Origin: Microvirga sp. SRT01
GTDB taxonomy: Bacteria > Pseudomonadota > Alphaproteobacteria > Sphingomonadales > Sphingomonadaceae
Reading direction: 5' to 3'
Assembly (NCBI GenBank): GCA_018139225.1
Contig: JAGSNX010000001.1
Location: forward strand, 496,001-560,000
DNA length: 64,000 nucleotides
Position numbers and translations under genes: made by a program. The notes below the pieces were generated by a model that was not told the origin of the DNA, ran no database searches, and worked only from the letters and a program-made list of their open reading frames with translations. Positions 29,008-37,705 of the stretch are shown piece after piece; within the stretch, counting starts at the first letter, position 1, and each line of letters starts with the position of its first letter.

Positions 29008-30207
29008 ATGACCCAGGACGATTCCGCCGACCCCGCCTCGGCCCAGCACGACGATCATGGCCGGCACGATGCAGAGCCCGGCGCGGACACAGCCCCGCCG
29101 GCCAAGCGCAAGCTCAGTGGCCGGGCAAAGGCGATCCTGCTGATCGTCGTGCTCGGGCTGATCGTCGCCGGCATCCTGTGGTTCATCGATTACCGGGCGC
29201 ACGGCCAGTATCTTCAGGAAACCAACGACGCGACGATCCGCGCCGACGCCGTCACCGTCTCTCCCAAGACGGCCGGCTATGTCGCGGAAGTGCTGGTCAC
29301 GGACAATCAGGATGTCGCCGCCGGTCAGCCGCTCGTCCGCATCGATCCACGCGACTACCGTGCCCAGATGGCGCAGGCCGACGCGCAGGTCGCCGTCGCC
29401 CAAGCGCAAGCGGACAGCGCCCGCGCCCAGATTCGCGAGCAATATGCCACGATCGAACAAACCCGTGCGCAGCTGGCCGCCGCACGGGCGCAGGCGGCGT
29501 TCGATGCCTCCGAAGTGGCGCGCTACACGCCCCTCGCCGCGTCCGGCGCGGAAACCCGGGAAAAGCTCGCCCAGCTTCGTGCCACCGCCACCCGCTCCGC
29601 CCAGGAGGCCCGCGCGCAGGCGGCGGGGCTGCTGACCCAGCAACGCCGCATCGCCAGCTTCACGTCGCAGGTTCGCCAGGGCGAGGCGCAGGGCCGCGCC
29701 GCGCAGGCCCAGAGAGAGGCCGCCAACGTCGACGTTCAGGCGACGCTGCTGCGCGCGCCGATCGCCGGCCGCGTCGGCGACAAGACCGTAACCGTCGGCC
29801 AATATGCGCAAGCGGGAACCCGGCTGATGTCGCTCGTCCCGCTCGACAAGCTCTACATCGTCGCGAACTTCAAGGAGACGCAATTGGCCCTGATGCGCGT
29901 CGGTCAACCTGCGACGATCAAGGTCGACGCTCTCGACGGCGTCGAACTCCACGGCCGCGTCGTCAGCCAGTCGCCGGGCACCGGTGCGCAGTTCTCGCTG
30001 CTCCCACCCGAGAACGCGACGGGCAACTTCACCAAGATTACGCAGCGCGTGCCGGTCCGCATCGCGCTGGAAGCGACGGCGGACGCCCGCCGCCTGCTCG
30101 TGCCGGGCCTGTCGGTCACGGTTACCGTCGACACGATCTCGGCCAAGGGCGATCTCGACCGCATCCGCGACCAGCAGAAGCAGTTGCAGGACCGGCAGGC
30201 GCGCTGA
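29008..30207 (+). CDS. emrA: EmrA-type efflux adaptor (HlyD family)
   Basis: A 399-residue periplasmic adaptor that bridges an inner-membrane exporter and an outer-membrane channel. It has one transmembrane anchor (about residues 41-60), a biotinyl-lipoyl half-motif (TVSPKTAGYVAEVLVTDNQDV), a long coiled-coil hairpin rich in Ala/Gln/Arg, the second lipoyl half (LLRAPIAGRVGDKTVTVGQ) and the beta-barrel domain. The ATG at 29008 is chosen; in-frame ATGs at 28945 and 28963 are alternatives. First gene of a three-gene efflux operon. Confidence 0.93.
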   Translation: MTQDDSADPASAQHDDHGRHDAEPGADTAPPAKRKLSGRAKAILLIVVLGLIVAGILWFIDYRAHGQYLQETNDATIRADAVTVSPKTAGYVAEVLVTDNQDVAAGQPLVRIDPRDYRAQMAQADAQVAVAQAQADSARAQIREQYATIEQTRAQLAAARAQAAFDASEVARYTPLAASGAETREKLAQLRATATRSAQEARAQAAGLLTQQRRIASFTSQVRQGEAQGRAAQAQREAANVDVQATLLRAPIAGRVGDKTVTVGQYAQAGTRLMSLVPLDKLYIVANFKETQLALMRVGQPATIKVDALDGVELHGRVVSQSPGTGAQFSLLPPENATGNFTKITQRVPVRIALEATADARRLLVPGLSVTVTVDTISAKGDLDRIRDQQKQLQDRQAR

Positions 30208-30209
30208 TC

Positions 30210-31775
30210 ATGGCCAGCGTCGCCCTCGACCGTCAGCCCGCAAGAAGCCAGCCGGAAAAAGCCGACGCCGCCGCATGGCTGGCGGTGGCGGCGGGAACGA
30301 TCGGCGCGCTGATGGCGACGCTCGACATTTCGATCGTCAACTCGTCGCTGCCGACCATCCAGGGTGAAATCGGCGCGAGCGGTACGGAGGGGACGTGGAT
30401 CGCTACCGCCTATCTGGTGGCGGAGATCGTCATCATCCCGATGTCGGCATGGCTGACCAGGCTGTTGGGGCTTCGTACCTTCCTGCTGATCGCGGCGGGG
30501 CTGTTCACGGCCTTTTCGGTGCTGTGCGGCATTTCCACATCGCTGCCGATGATGATCATCGGTCGCGTCGGTCAGGGGTTCACCGGCGGCGCGATGATCC
30601 CGACCGCGCAGACGATCATCGCCCAACGCCTGCCCCGGTCGCAACAGCCGATCGGCATCGCCCTGTTCGGCGTCACCGCGATCATGGGGCCGGTGCTCGG
30701 GCCACTGATCGGCGGCTGGCTGACGGAGAATGTCAGCTGGCACTACGCCTTCTTCCTCAACGTGCCGATCTGCGCGATCCTCGTCGTACTGCTGCTCGTC
30801 GGACTGCCGCATGACAAATTGCGGCTGGACCTGATCGGGGAGGCGGACTGGTTTGGCATCGCCGGCCTTGCGCTCGGTCTTGGCGGGCTGACCGTGTTTC
30901 TGGAGGACGGCCAGCGCGAACAATGGTTCTCGTCCGAACTCATCCGCTGGATGGCGTTCGTCTCCGTCACCGGTTTCGCCCTGTTGTTCTGGGGGCAGCT
31001 CACCGCGCGAAGACCGATCATCAAGCTCAAGCTGCTGCTCGACCGCCAATTCGGATCGGTCGCATTGATGGGCATCGTGCTCGGGATGGTGCTCTACGGC
31101 ACCTCCTACGCGATCCCCCAATTCCTGTCGGCGATCGCCAATTACAATGCGCTGCAATCGGGCAAGGTGGTGCTGCTGTCCGGCCTTCCCAGTCTGGTGA
31201 TGATGGCGATCGTCCCGATCCTGCTGAAGCGCGTGGATATCCGGCTAGCGGTGGCCGCCGGCCTATTCATCATGGGCGGATCGGCGCTGCTCGACTCGAA
31301 CCTGTCGCTGGCGTCGTCCGGGCCCGACTTCACCGTCTCGCAGCTGCTGCGCGGTGTCGGCCAGATCCTCGGCATGCTGTTCCTCAGTCAGGCAGTGGTG
31401 CGCTCGGTCCCACCCGAGGATGCCGGCGACGCGTCGGGCCTGTTCAACGCCGTCCGCAATCTCGGGGGCAGCTTTGCGCTGGCCGGCATCTCCATCTTGC
31501 AGGACCAGCGTATGTGGTTCCACTCGCGCCGGCTGGAGGAGACGCTGAACGCCAATTCCCCCTTGGTGCAGGACTATGTCGCGGGGCTGTCGCAGCAACT
31601 CGGCGGCACGCCGACCGCGATGCGACTGATCGGGCAGCAGATCCAGGGGCAGGCGCTGGTCATGACGTACAACGACATCTTCTGGATCATGGGCATGGGA
31701 ACGCTCGTCGTCCTGCCCCTCGTCCTGTTCCTCCGCCCGCTCCCGAAGGACGCCGCGCCCGCGGCGATGCACTGA
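30210..31775 (+). CDS. emrB: EmrB-type multidrug exporter (DHA2, 14 helices)
   Basis: A 521-residue inner-membrane drug/proton antiporter of the DHA2 family. Motifs are MATLDISIVNSSLPTIQGEIG in helix 1 (motif D1), GRVGQGFTGGAMIPTAQTII, and GVTAIMGPVLGPLIGGWLTE in helix 5 (antiporter motif C). Length fits 14 transmembrane helices. It starts 2 bases after emrA and its stop overlaps the next start (TGATG). Confidence 0.95.
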   Translation: MASVALDRQPARSQPEKADAAAWLAVAAGTIGALMATLDISIVNSSLPTIQGEIGASGTEGTWIATAYLVAEIVIIPMSAWLTRLLGLRTFLLIAAGLFTAFSVLCGISTSLPMMIIGRVGQGFTGGAMIPTAQTIIAQRLPRSQQPIGIALFGVTAIMGPVLGPLIGGWLTENVSWHYAFFLNVPICAILVVLLLVGLPHDKLRLDLIGEADWFGIAGLALGLGGLTVFLEDGQREQWFSSELIRWMAFVSVTGFALLFWGQLTARRPIIKLKLLLDRQFGSVALMGIVLGMVLYGTSYAIPQFLSAIANYNALQSGKVVLLSGLPSLVMMAIVPILLKRVDIRLAVAAGLFIMGGSALLDSNLSLASSGPDFTVSQLLRGVGQILGMLFLSQAVVRSVPPEDAGDASGLFNAVRNLGGSFALAGISILQDQRMWFHSRRLEETLNANSPLVQDYVAGLSQQLGGTPTAMRLIGQQIQGQALVMTYNDIFWIMGMGTLVVLPLVLFLRPLPKDAAPAAMH

Positions 31776-33217
31776 TGACGACACGCGCCGCCCTGATCCT
31801 GTTGCTCGCCTCGCTCTCCGCCTGCACGGTCGGACCGAACTACGCCGGCCCGCCGAGTGTCGCGTCCGACGCCGCGACTCGCGGCACTTTCGTGCGCGCG
31901 AGCGATGCAGCGCTTACCCCCGCCCCCGGTCCGGCGCGCTGGTGGGAGGCCCTCGGCGACACGACGCTGACGGCGCTGGTCGACGACGCGTTGGCGCGCA
32001 GCCCGACGATCGATCAGGCGCAGGCCCGCATCCGCGAGGCGCGCGCGCAATTGACGCAACGGCGCAGCGCGCAGCTTCCCGGCGTCAGCGCCAACGGCAC
32101 CTATCTCCGGGCCGAAGTGCCGGGCGTCGACCTCGGCGGCGACGAAAGTGGCGGTGGCAGCGGTGGTTCGACCAGCCTCGCCTTCTACAATGCCGGCCTC
32201 AACGCCTCGTGGGAGGTCGACCTGTTCGGCGGTGCGCGCCGCGGCGTCGAACAGTCGGAACGCACGATCGAGGCGCGCTTCGCCGACCTCGCCGACGCGC
32301 AGGTCAGCCTCGCCGCTCAGGTTGCGCAGGGCTACGTCTCGCTCCGGGACGTGCAGGCGCGCATCCGTCTCAACGCCCGCTCGACCGCGTTGCAGGAGCG
32401 ACAGGTCGCGCTGACGCGGCAGCGTTATGCCGCCGGCACCGCCTCCGCGCTCGATGTGGAGCGGCTCCAGACCGCGCTCTCGAATACGCAGGCGCAGGCG
32501 GTCCCGCTCGGCTCCCAGCGCGACGAATATCTCAACCAGCTGGCGGTCCTGACCGGCCGTACCCCGGGTGCGCTCGACGCGACGCTCGGCACCGTCGTGC
32601 CGGTGCCGCTGCCCCCTGCGAACGTTCCGATCGGCGACCCCGCCAGCCTGATCGCCAACCGCCCCGACGTGCGCTCGGCGGAGCGGCAACTTGCGGCGAG
32701 TACCGCCGCCATCGGCGTCAACCGCGCCAAGCAACTGCCCGGCATCCGCTTCCTCGGCCTGCTCGGGCTCGGCGGCACCAGTCCCGGCGACATCTTCGAT
32801 CTCGGCAACCTCACCGCGCTCGCCGCACCGTCGCTCAGCTGGTCCTTCCTCGACTTCGGGCGCGCCGCCGCCGCGACCCGCGTGTCGGAGGCGCAGCGCG
32901 ATCAGGCGGAGGCGAAGTACAAACAGGCGGTCCTCACCGCGCTTCAGGATGCGGAGACCTCGCTGTCGCGCTTCGGCAACCTGCGCCTGCAACTCGCCAG
33001 CCTGATCCGCGCCCAACAATCCGCCGCCCGCGCTGTCGCGCTCAACGATCAGCGAGTGCGGGCCGGTACCAGCACGACGATCGATCAACTGGACATCGAG
33101 CGGCAGCGTCTGTCGGCGGAGATCGCCGTGGCGCAGGCGACCGCGCGACTGACCAACAGCTACGTCGCGGTTCAGAACGCGCTGGGGCTGGGCTGGACGG
33201 TACCGCCGGCGTCCTGA
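31775..33217 (+). CDS. Outer-membrane efflux lipoprotein (NodT/OprM family)
   Basis: A 480-residue TolC-like channel that completes the tripartite pump. Lipobox SLSAC places the lipidated Cys at residue 17, followed by the family start TVGPNYAGPP. Two OEP domains are visible with family phrases such as WEVDLFGGARRGVE, QRYAAGTASALDVERL and NRPDVRSAERQLA. It overlaps the emrB stop by one base. Confidence 0.95.
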   Translation: MTTRAALILLLASLSACTVGPNYAGPPSVASDAATRGTFVRASDAALTPAPGPARWWEALGDTTLTALVDDALARSPTIDQAQARIREARAQLTQRRSAQLPGVSANGTYLRAEVPGVDLGGDESGGGSGGSTSLAFYNAGLNASWEVDLFGGARRGVEQSERTIEARFADLADAQVSLAAQVAQGYVSLRDVQARIRLNARSTALQERQVALTRQRYAAGTASALDVERLQTALSNTQAQAVPLGSQRDEYLNQLAVLTGRTPGALDATLGTVVPVPLPPANVPIGDPASLIANRPDVRSAERQLAASTAAIGVNRAKQLPGIRFLGLLGLGGTSPGDIFDLGNLTALAAPSLSWSFLDFGRAAAATRVSEAQRDQAEAKYKQAVLTALQDAETSLSRFGNLRLQLASLIRAQQSAARAVALNDQRVRAGTSTTIDQLDIERQRLSAEIAVAQATARLTNSYVAVQNALGLGWTVPPAS

Positions 33218-33229
33218 TCGTCGCTCAGG

Positions 33230-33778
33230 CTAGCCTCTTGGCCGCAGGCCGTGGAGCAGCACCGGCATCGCCTCCGCCACCATCGCCTCGGCAGCCTCGC
33301 GCGAATGCTGCGGCAGCAACAAACCGCCCAGCATGCGCAGCGCCAGCATCGCCTGACGCGCGGTGACGCGGGGATCGAGGCTACCGTCCGCGTGCCCACG
33401 ATCCACGAACGGCGACAGGATACCCTCCAGCCGCAAGGCAAGGGCTTCCAGCGCGATGCGGGTCTCGCCCTCCATCGGCAGATCGGCCGCCAGCCGGTCG
33501 AACAGCGCGCTCGCCTGAACGCCGGCCAGCGCCATCGCCATCATCGTGCGATCGAGTGGGACGGAGACGTCCAGCCCCGCGGCGATACGATCGAGTTCGG
33601 CATGGAACACCGCGATCAGCAGCGCGACGCGGTCCTTGAAGTTGCGGTACAATGTCCCGCGCCCGACCCCCGCCAGCGCGGCGACCTCCTCCAGCGGAAC
33701 GAGGTAGCCCTTGGCACGGAAACAGTCGGACGCCGCCGCGATCAGGGCGTCGCGGCGCGCCTGCGCGTCACGCCGCAT
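33230..33778 (-). CDS. TetR-family regulator of the efflux operon
   Basis: A 182-residue repressor-type protein. The N-terminal helix-turn-helix is ALIAAASDCFRAKGY ... LEEVAALAGVGRGTLYRNF, typical of TetR/AcrR. The C-terminal two thirds are helical and would bind the inducing ligand. It is convergent with the efflux operon, only 12 bases from it, so it is the obvious candidate to control the pump, although its operator would have to lie near 28.9-29.0 kb, where I could not identify one. Confidence 0.88.
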   Translation of the reverse strand: MRRDAQARRDALIAAASDCFRAKGYLVPLEEVAALAGVGRGTLYRNFKDRVALLIAVFHAELDRIAAGLDVSVPLDRTMMAMALAGVQASALFDRLAADLPMEGETRIALEALALRLEGILSPFVDRGHADGSLDPRVTARQAMLALRMLGGLLLPQHSREAAEAMVAEAMPVLLHGLRPRG

Positions 33779-33849
33779 CGCGACCGGTTCGGAACGGCGG
33801 GAACGTCATCCCGTCCTGATGCCGCCCCGCCCCGGTCCGCGCAAGCCGA

Positions 33850-35850
33850 TCAGTCCTTCTTGCCCTTCAGCAGGTCGTTGAGCTTGCCCGCGATAATGCC
33901 CAGCGGATCGAGCAGCGACGGCGTCGGCCCGCTGCCCTTCGCCTTGTCGGCTGCCTTCGCAGCATCCTCGGCCGCCTTGGCAGCGTCCTTCGCGGCCTTG
34001 TCCTGCGCCTTCGCGGCATCGCCCGCGGCCTTGTCGGCGGCCGCCTGAGCATCCTTGGCCGCCTTCTCGGCCTCCCTGTTGGCCTTGTCGGACGCGGCGT
34101 CCGCGGCTTTCGCCGCGTCCTTGGCGGCCTTGTCGGCAGCCTTGTCGGCAGCATCCTTGGCCGCATCGCGGGCGACCTTGTCGGCGTCCGCCTTCATCGC
34201 ATCCTCGGACGCCTTGGCGGCATCCCTGGCAGCCTTGTCGGCGTCCTTTGCCGCCTTGTCCGCAGCCCTGGCCGCGTCCTTGGCAGCCTTGTCGGCGGCA
34301 TCGCGCGCCGCCCGTTCGGCATCCTTGCCAAGCTGGGCCGCCGCATCCGCCGCCGCCTTGGCCGCGTCCTTCGTCGACTTGTCGGCTGCCGCGGCGGCCG
34401 CCGCCGCGCTGGCGCGCGTCGCGTCCTCGGCCGCGCGCGCCGCGACCGCCGCCGCCTGCGCCGCCGCAGCCTGAGCGACAGGATCACCCACTGCCGCCGC
34501 TGCATCCTGCGCGGCCTTGGCAGCGTCGCGGGCAGCCTGGTCCGCCATCGCCTGCGCGGCGACCTGGTTCGCTTCCTGAGCGGCGCGCTGCGCTTCCGCC
34601 GCGGCGGCTGCGTCCGCCGCACGCTGCGCCGCCTCGGACGCCTGCGCCGCGGCTTCGGACGCCGACCGCGCGGCATCCTGCGCCGAACTGTCGGTCATCA
34701 TCTGTGCAGCCTGCGCGGCAGCTTGCGCGGCGGCGGCGGCGGCGGCCTGCGCCTCCACCTGCGCCGCCGCTCTCGCGAGCCGCTCCGCCTCGGCCGCTTC
34801 GGCAGCCGCCGCCGCGCTCGCGGCAGCCTTCGCGGCATCCTCGGCCGATTGCCGCGCAGCCTGATCGGCTTGAACACGGGCCGCAGCGGCAGCGGCGGTC
34901 TCCTGCGCGATCCGATCCGCGTCCGCTTTCGCCTGTGCTGCTGCCGCGGCGGCGGCGTCCGACTGACCGGCGGTGGTCACCGCCTGATCCTGCGACGTTT
35001 TCGCCTCCATCATAACCGCCGCCACCTCGACGGTTTTGACGGCCGCGGTCGAGGCTTCGGTCGCAACCCGCGTGGCGCTCGCCACGTCGGCCACGGCCGC
35101 GGCGATGCCGCCGCCGATCGTGCCGGCGACCAGACCACCCGTCGTATCCGCCAGTGAGACGGGTGCTTCGTACACCGCCGTCGTCACCGCCACCGGCTCG
35201 GCAGCTTCGGGAGGAGCGGTCGCTGCGGCATCCGGCGCAGCGACCGCTGGGACCGTCGGAGACTCGCCCGCCGCGCCCGGAGCCTCGACGACTCGCGTCA
35301 CCCCGTTGCTCTCCACCTGCATGCGCGCGCGATCACCCGCTCCGACCAGCGCGACCGCGCCCGGCAGGATCAGGTCGTGCGCGCGGCCATCCGCGGTGGC
35401 GACATCGACCGCACCTTCCAGCACCTGCACGGACGCGCCCTTCGCGTCGACACCGACGGAGAAGGTCGTGCCCTTCACGACGGCGGCGAGGTACGGCGTC
35501 TTCACCTCGAAATGCGGCGTCATCTTCTTCTTGATCATGAAGACGATGTTGCCGAAATCCTCCCATACCCGCGTCACGCCGGTGGCCGGCTCGACTTCGG
35601 GCAGGCGAAGCTGGGACGACGGGGAGACCATCATATATTCGGTGCCGCGGATCAGCACGACGCGCCCGCCCTTACCCGTCGTCACGGTGTCGCCCGGGGT
35701 CACCGCCAGACCACGCGTCGCGATCTTGCCGATACCGGCGCGCGAGACCTGAACCGGCCCCGACATCTCGCTGATCGTCCAGCCGCCGGGTCCCGCCAGC
35801 GCCGCCGTGGAACAACTGATGGCCAGCAGGGCCAGGACTCGTTTGTGCAT
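33850..35850 (-). CDS. FecR-domain protein with long Ala/Lys/Asp coiled tail
   Basis: A 666-residue exported protein. The ATG at 35850 has GGGAG upstream; a GTG one codon earlier is the alternative. Residues 1-19 form a signal peptide (MHKRVLALLAISCSTAALA). Residues 25-180 form a FecR-like beta domain (GDTVTTGKGGRVVLIRGTEY, VKTPYLAAVVKGTTFSVGVD), which in other proteins senses or scaffolds in the periplasm. Residues 270-640 are almost only Ala, Lys, Asp, Glu and Gln in degenerate KDAAKAADKA-type repeats, a very long alpha-helix or coiled coil. It ends DPLGIIAGKLNDLLKGKKD. Divergent from the TpsB gene; no sigma factor is nearby, so it is not a classical anti-sigma FecR. Confidence 0.85.
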   Translation of the reverse strand: MHKRVLALLAISCSTAALAGPGGWTISEMSGPVQVSRAGIGKIATRGLAVTPGDTVTTGKGGRVVLIRGTEYMMVSPSSQLRLPEVEPATGVTRVWEDFGNIVFMIKKKMTPHFEVKTPYLAAVVKGTTFSVGVDAKGASVQVLEGAVDVATADGRAHDLILPGAVALVGAGDRARMQVESNGVTRVVEAPGAAGESPTVPAVAAPDAAATAPPEAAEPVAVTTAVYEAPVSLADTTGGLVAGTIGGGIAAAVADVASATRVATEASTAAVKTVEVAAVMMEAKTSQDQAVTTAGQSDAAAAAAAQAKADADRIAQETAAAAAARVQADQAARQSAEDAAKAAASAAAAAEAAEAERLARAAAQVEAQAAAAAAAQAAAQAAQMMTDSSAQDAARSASEAAAQASEAAQRAADAAAAAEAQRAAQEANQVAAQAMADQAARDAAKAAQDAAAAVGDPVAQAAAAQAAAVAARAAEDATRASAAAAAAAADKSTKDAAKAAADAAAQLGKDAERAARDAADKAAKDAARAADKAAKDADKAARDAAKASEDAMKADADKVARDAAKDAADKAADKAAKDAAKAADAASDKANREAEKAAKDAQAAADKAAGDAAKAQDKAAKDAAKAAEDAAKAADKAKGSGPTPSLLDPLGIIAGKLNDLLKGKKD

Positions 35851-36023
35851 CACCGTCTCCCGGTGGCTGTCATCGGACAGTCACCCATGCCCCCTCTCGC
35901 GCGGCCAAGGTGTCGGTCGCGTTGCGAGACGGAGTTAACGCAGCGTTAGGTCCAAGTTGCGGGAGATAACCTTTTGCAAAGGCTTCAGAGGCTAGGTCGG
36001 GCTCCACACAGCTGGACGACCCG

Positions 36024-37694
36024 ATGCCGCGCCTTCGACGATTTCTTGCCACCCTGCTCATCGGTGCCGGAGGCACGCTGGGGTCCCACTGGGCAGACGC
36101 TCAGGTCCGGCTGGACCGCGCCGATCCCAGCATCACCGAACAGGCACTACCGCAAGCGACCAAGCCTGGCGAGACGCTGACCGCGGACCCGGCGGTGGAA
36201 GCACCCGCCGCCGTTGTCGAGAATTTGGCCGGTGCCACGGGTGTCGTCGCCGCGATCACGGTGACGGGCCGCACGCAACTTCCCTCGTCGGCGTTCGCCG
36301 CCGTCCTCACCGACTATGTCGGTCGCCAGCTCGGCCGCGACGAACTCGCCCGGCTCGCCGGCGCGGTTGCCGGCGTGGCGCGCCGCAGCGGCTATCCGTT
36401 CGCCAGCGCCTCGATCGAGCCACAGGCGATGCGCAGCGGCATCCTGCGAGTCACGCTGGACGATGGCCGTGTCGATGCGGTGCGCGTGATCGGTGCGATC
36501 AATCCGGTCGCCGATCGGCTACTGACGCGGGCGCTGGTCACGGGGCGTGGCGTGCGGCGGTCCGAACTCGAACGCGCGATCCTGCTGGTCAGCGACATCG
36601 CCGGCGTGACGGTGAAGAGCAACCGCTACACGCGCCAGGACGGCTTCGGCATCCTGCTCGTCACAATCGCGCAGGATCGCGCCAGCGCCTATGTCCAGGT
36701 CGACAATCGCGGCAGTCGCGAGGTCGGCCCGATCCGGTCGACGATGCTCGCCAGCCTGCGCGGATTGGCCGGTCCGGGAGACGAGTTGTCGCTGATCGCG
36801 GCGCAAACGCCGTTGAACCCGTCGGAATTCGCCTTCCTGCGCGCCCGCTACGCCGCCCCCGTGGCGAATGACGGATCGATTCTGTCGGTATCCGGCTCCT
36901 ATGGTCGTTCCAATCCCGGTGCCTCGCTCGCCCGCCTGGATGTCGTCGGCAAAAGCGTCGACCTTTCCGCCGCCTATGCTCGCCCCCTGATCCGCAGCCG
37001 CGCACGCAGCCTGTGGAGCACGCTGGAGTTCAGGGCGATCCAGATCCGGCAGACGCTGGCAGGCGTGCTGCTGCGCGACGACCGGCTGGCGACGCTGACC
37101 GGCTCGCTCAACGGTGCGGCTCGCGTCGGCGGCGGCGTGCTGCGTGCAGAGGCATCGGTAGTCGGCGGACTGCCGCTATCGGGTGTCAGTCACGAGGGGG
37201 ATGCGCGGATCTCCCGGCGCGACGGTGACGCGCGGTTCGCAACGATCGGTTACACGATCGACTGGACGCATACGCTGTCCGGCCCGATCAGCCTCGTTCT
37301 CGCCTCCTCTGGTCAGCTAGCCTCCCGCCCCCTGCTCGCCACGGCAGAAATCGGTGCGGGTGGCCCATCCTTCGGTCGCGCCTATGATTATGCGGAACGT
37401 ACCGGCGACAACGGTATCCTCGGCTCGGCAGAAGTCCGCGGCGACCTTGGCCGGATCGCGCCGGGCGTCGTCGAGCGGGCGCAGCTTTATGCGTTCGTCG
37501 ATGGCGGCACCGTCGGTAACTGGCGCAACGGTGTCGGCGGCGGGTCGCTCGTGTCGAGCGGCGCGGGCATCCGCGCAGGCCTGTTCGCGCGCCTCGACGG
37601 GATGATCGAGGTGGCGGTACCCTTGAACGCCGACCGGTTTGACACGCGCAATCGCCGCCCGCGCCTGTCGTTCCGTCTGTCGCGCAGCTTCTGA
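36024..37694 (+). CDS. TpsB-type outer-membrane transporter (ShlB/FhaC family)
   Basis: A 556-residue two-partner secretion pore. A signal peptide (residues 1-26, cleavage near ADA) is followed by one clear POTRA domain (VVAAITVTGRTQLPSSAF ... LARLAGAVAGVARRSGYPFA) and a ShlB-type 16-strand barrel (YVQVDNRGSREVG, LSLIAAQTPLN) ending in FRLSRSF with terminal Phe. No TpsA with a haemagglutination-type secretion domain lies in the window, so its partner is uncertain; the divergent FecR/coiled protein is the nearest candidate. The CHASE2-EAL gene follows 11 bases later. Confidence 0.88.
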   Translation: MPRLRRFLATLLIGAGGTLGSHWADAQVRLDRADPSITEQALPQATKPGETLTADPAVEAPAAVVENLAGATGVVAAITVTGRTQLPSSAFAAVLTDYVGRQLGRDELARLAGAVAGVARRSGYPFASASIEPQAMRSGILRVTLDDGRVDAVRVIGAINPVADRLLTRALVTGRGVRRSELERAILLVSDIAGVTVKSNRYTRQDGFGILLVTIAQDRASAYVQVDNRGSREVGPIRSTMLASLRGLAGPGDELSLIAAQTPLNPSEFAFLRARYAAPVANDGSILSVSGSYGRSNPGASLARLDVVGKSVDLSAAYARPLIRSRARSLWSTLEFRAIQIRQTLAGVLLRDDRLATLTGSLNGAARVGGGVLRAEASVVGGLPLSGVSHEGDARISRRDGDARFATIGYTIDWTHTLSGPISLVLASSGQLASRPLLATAEIGAGGPSFGRAYDYAERTGDNGILGSAEVRGDLGRIAPGVVERAQLYAFVDGGTVGNWRNGVGGGSLVSSGAGIRAGLFARLDGMIEVAVPLNADRFDTRNRRPRLSFRLSRSF

Positions 37695-37705
37695 TCGACT
37701 CGCCC

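Noticed and set aside
33900..35000. Dense GC-rich short repeats that could be taken for a DNA repeat array
   Set aside because: They are degenerate codons for the Ala/Lys/Asp helix of the FecR-domain protein.
33850..35850. FecR-domain protein as an anti-sigma regulator of iron uptake
   Set aside because: No ECF sigma factor is adjacent, the TonB receptor is 28 kb away, and the protein has a signal peptide rather than the cytoplasmic anti-sigma part.
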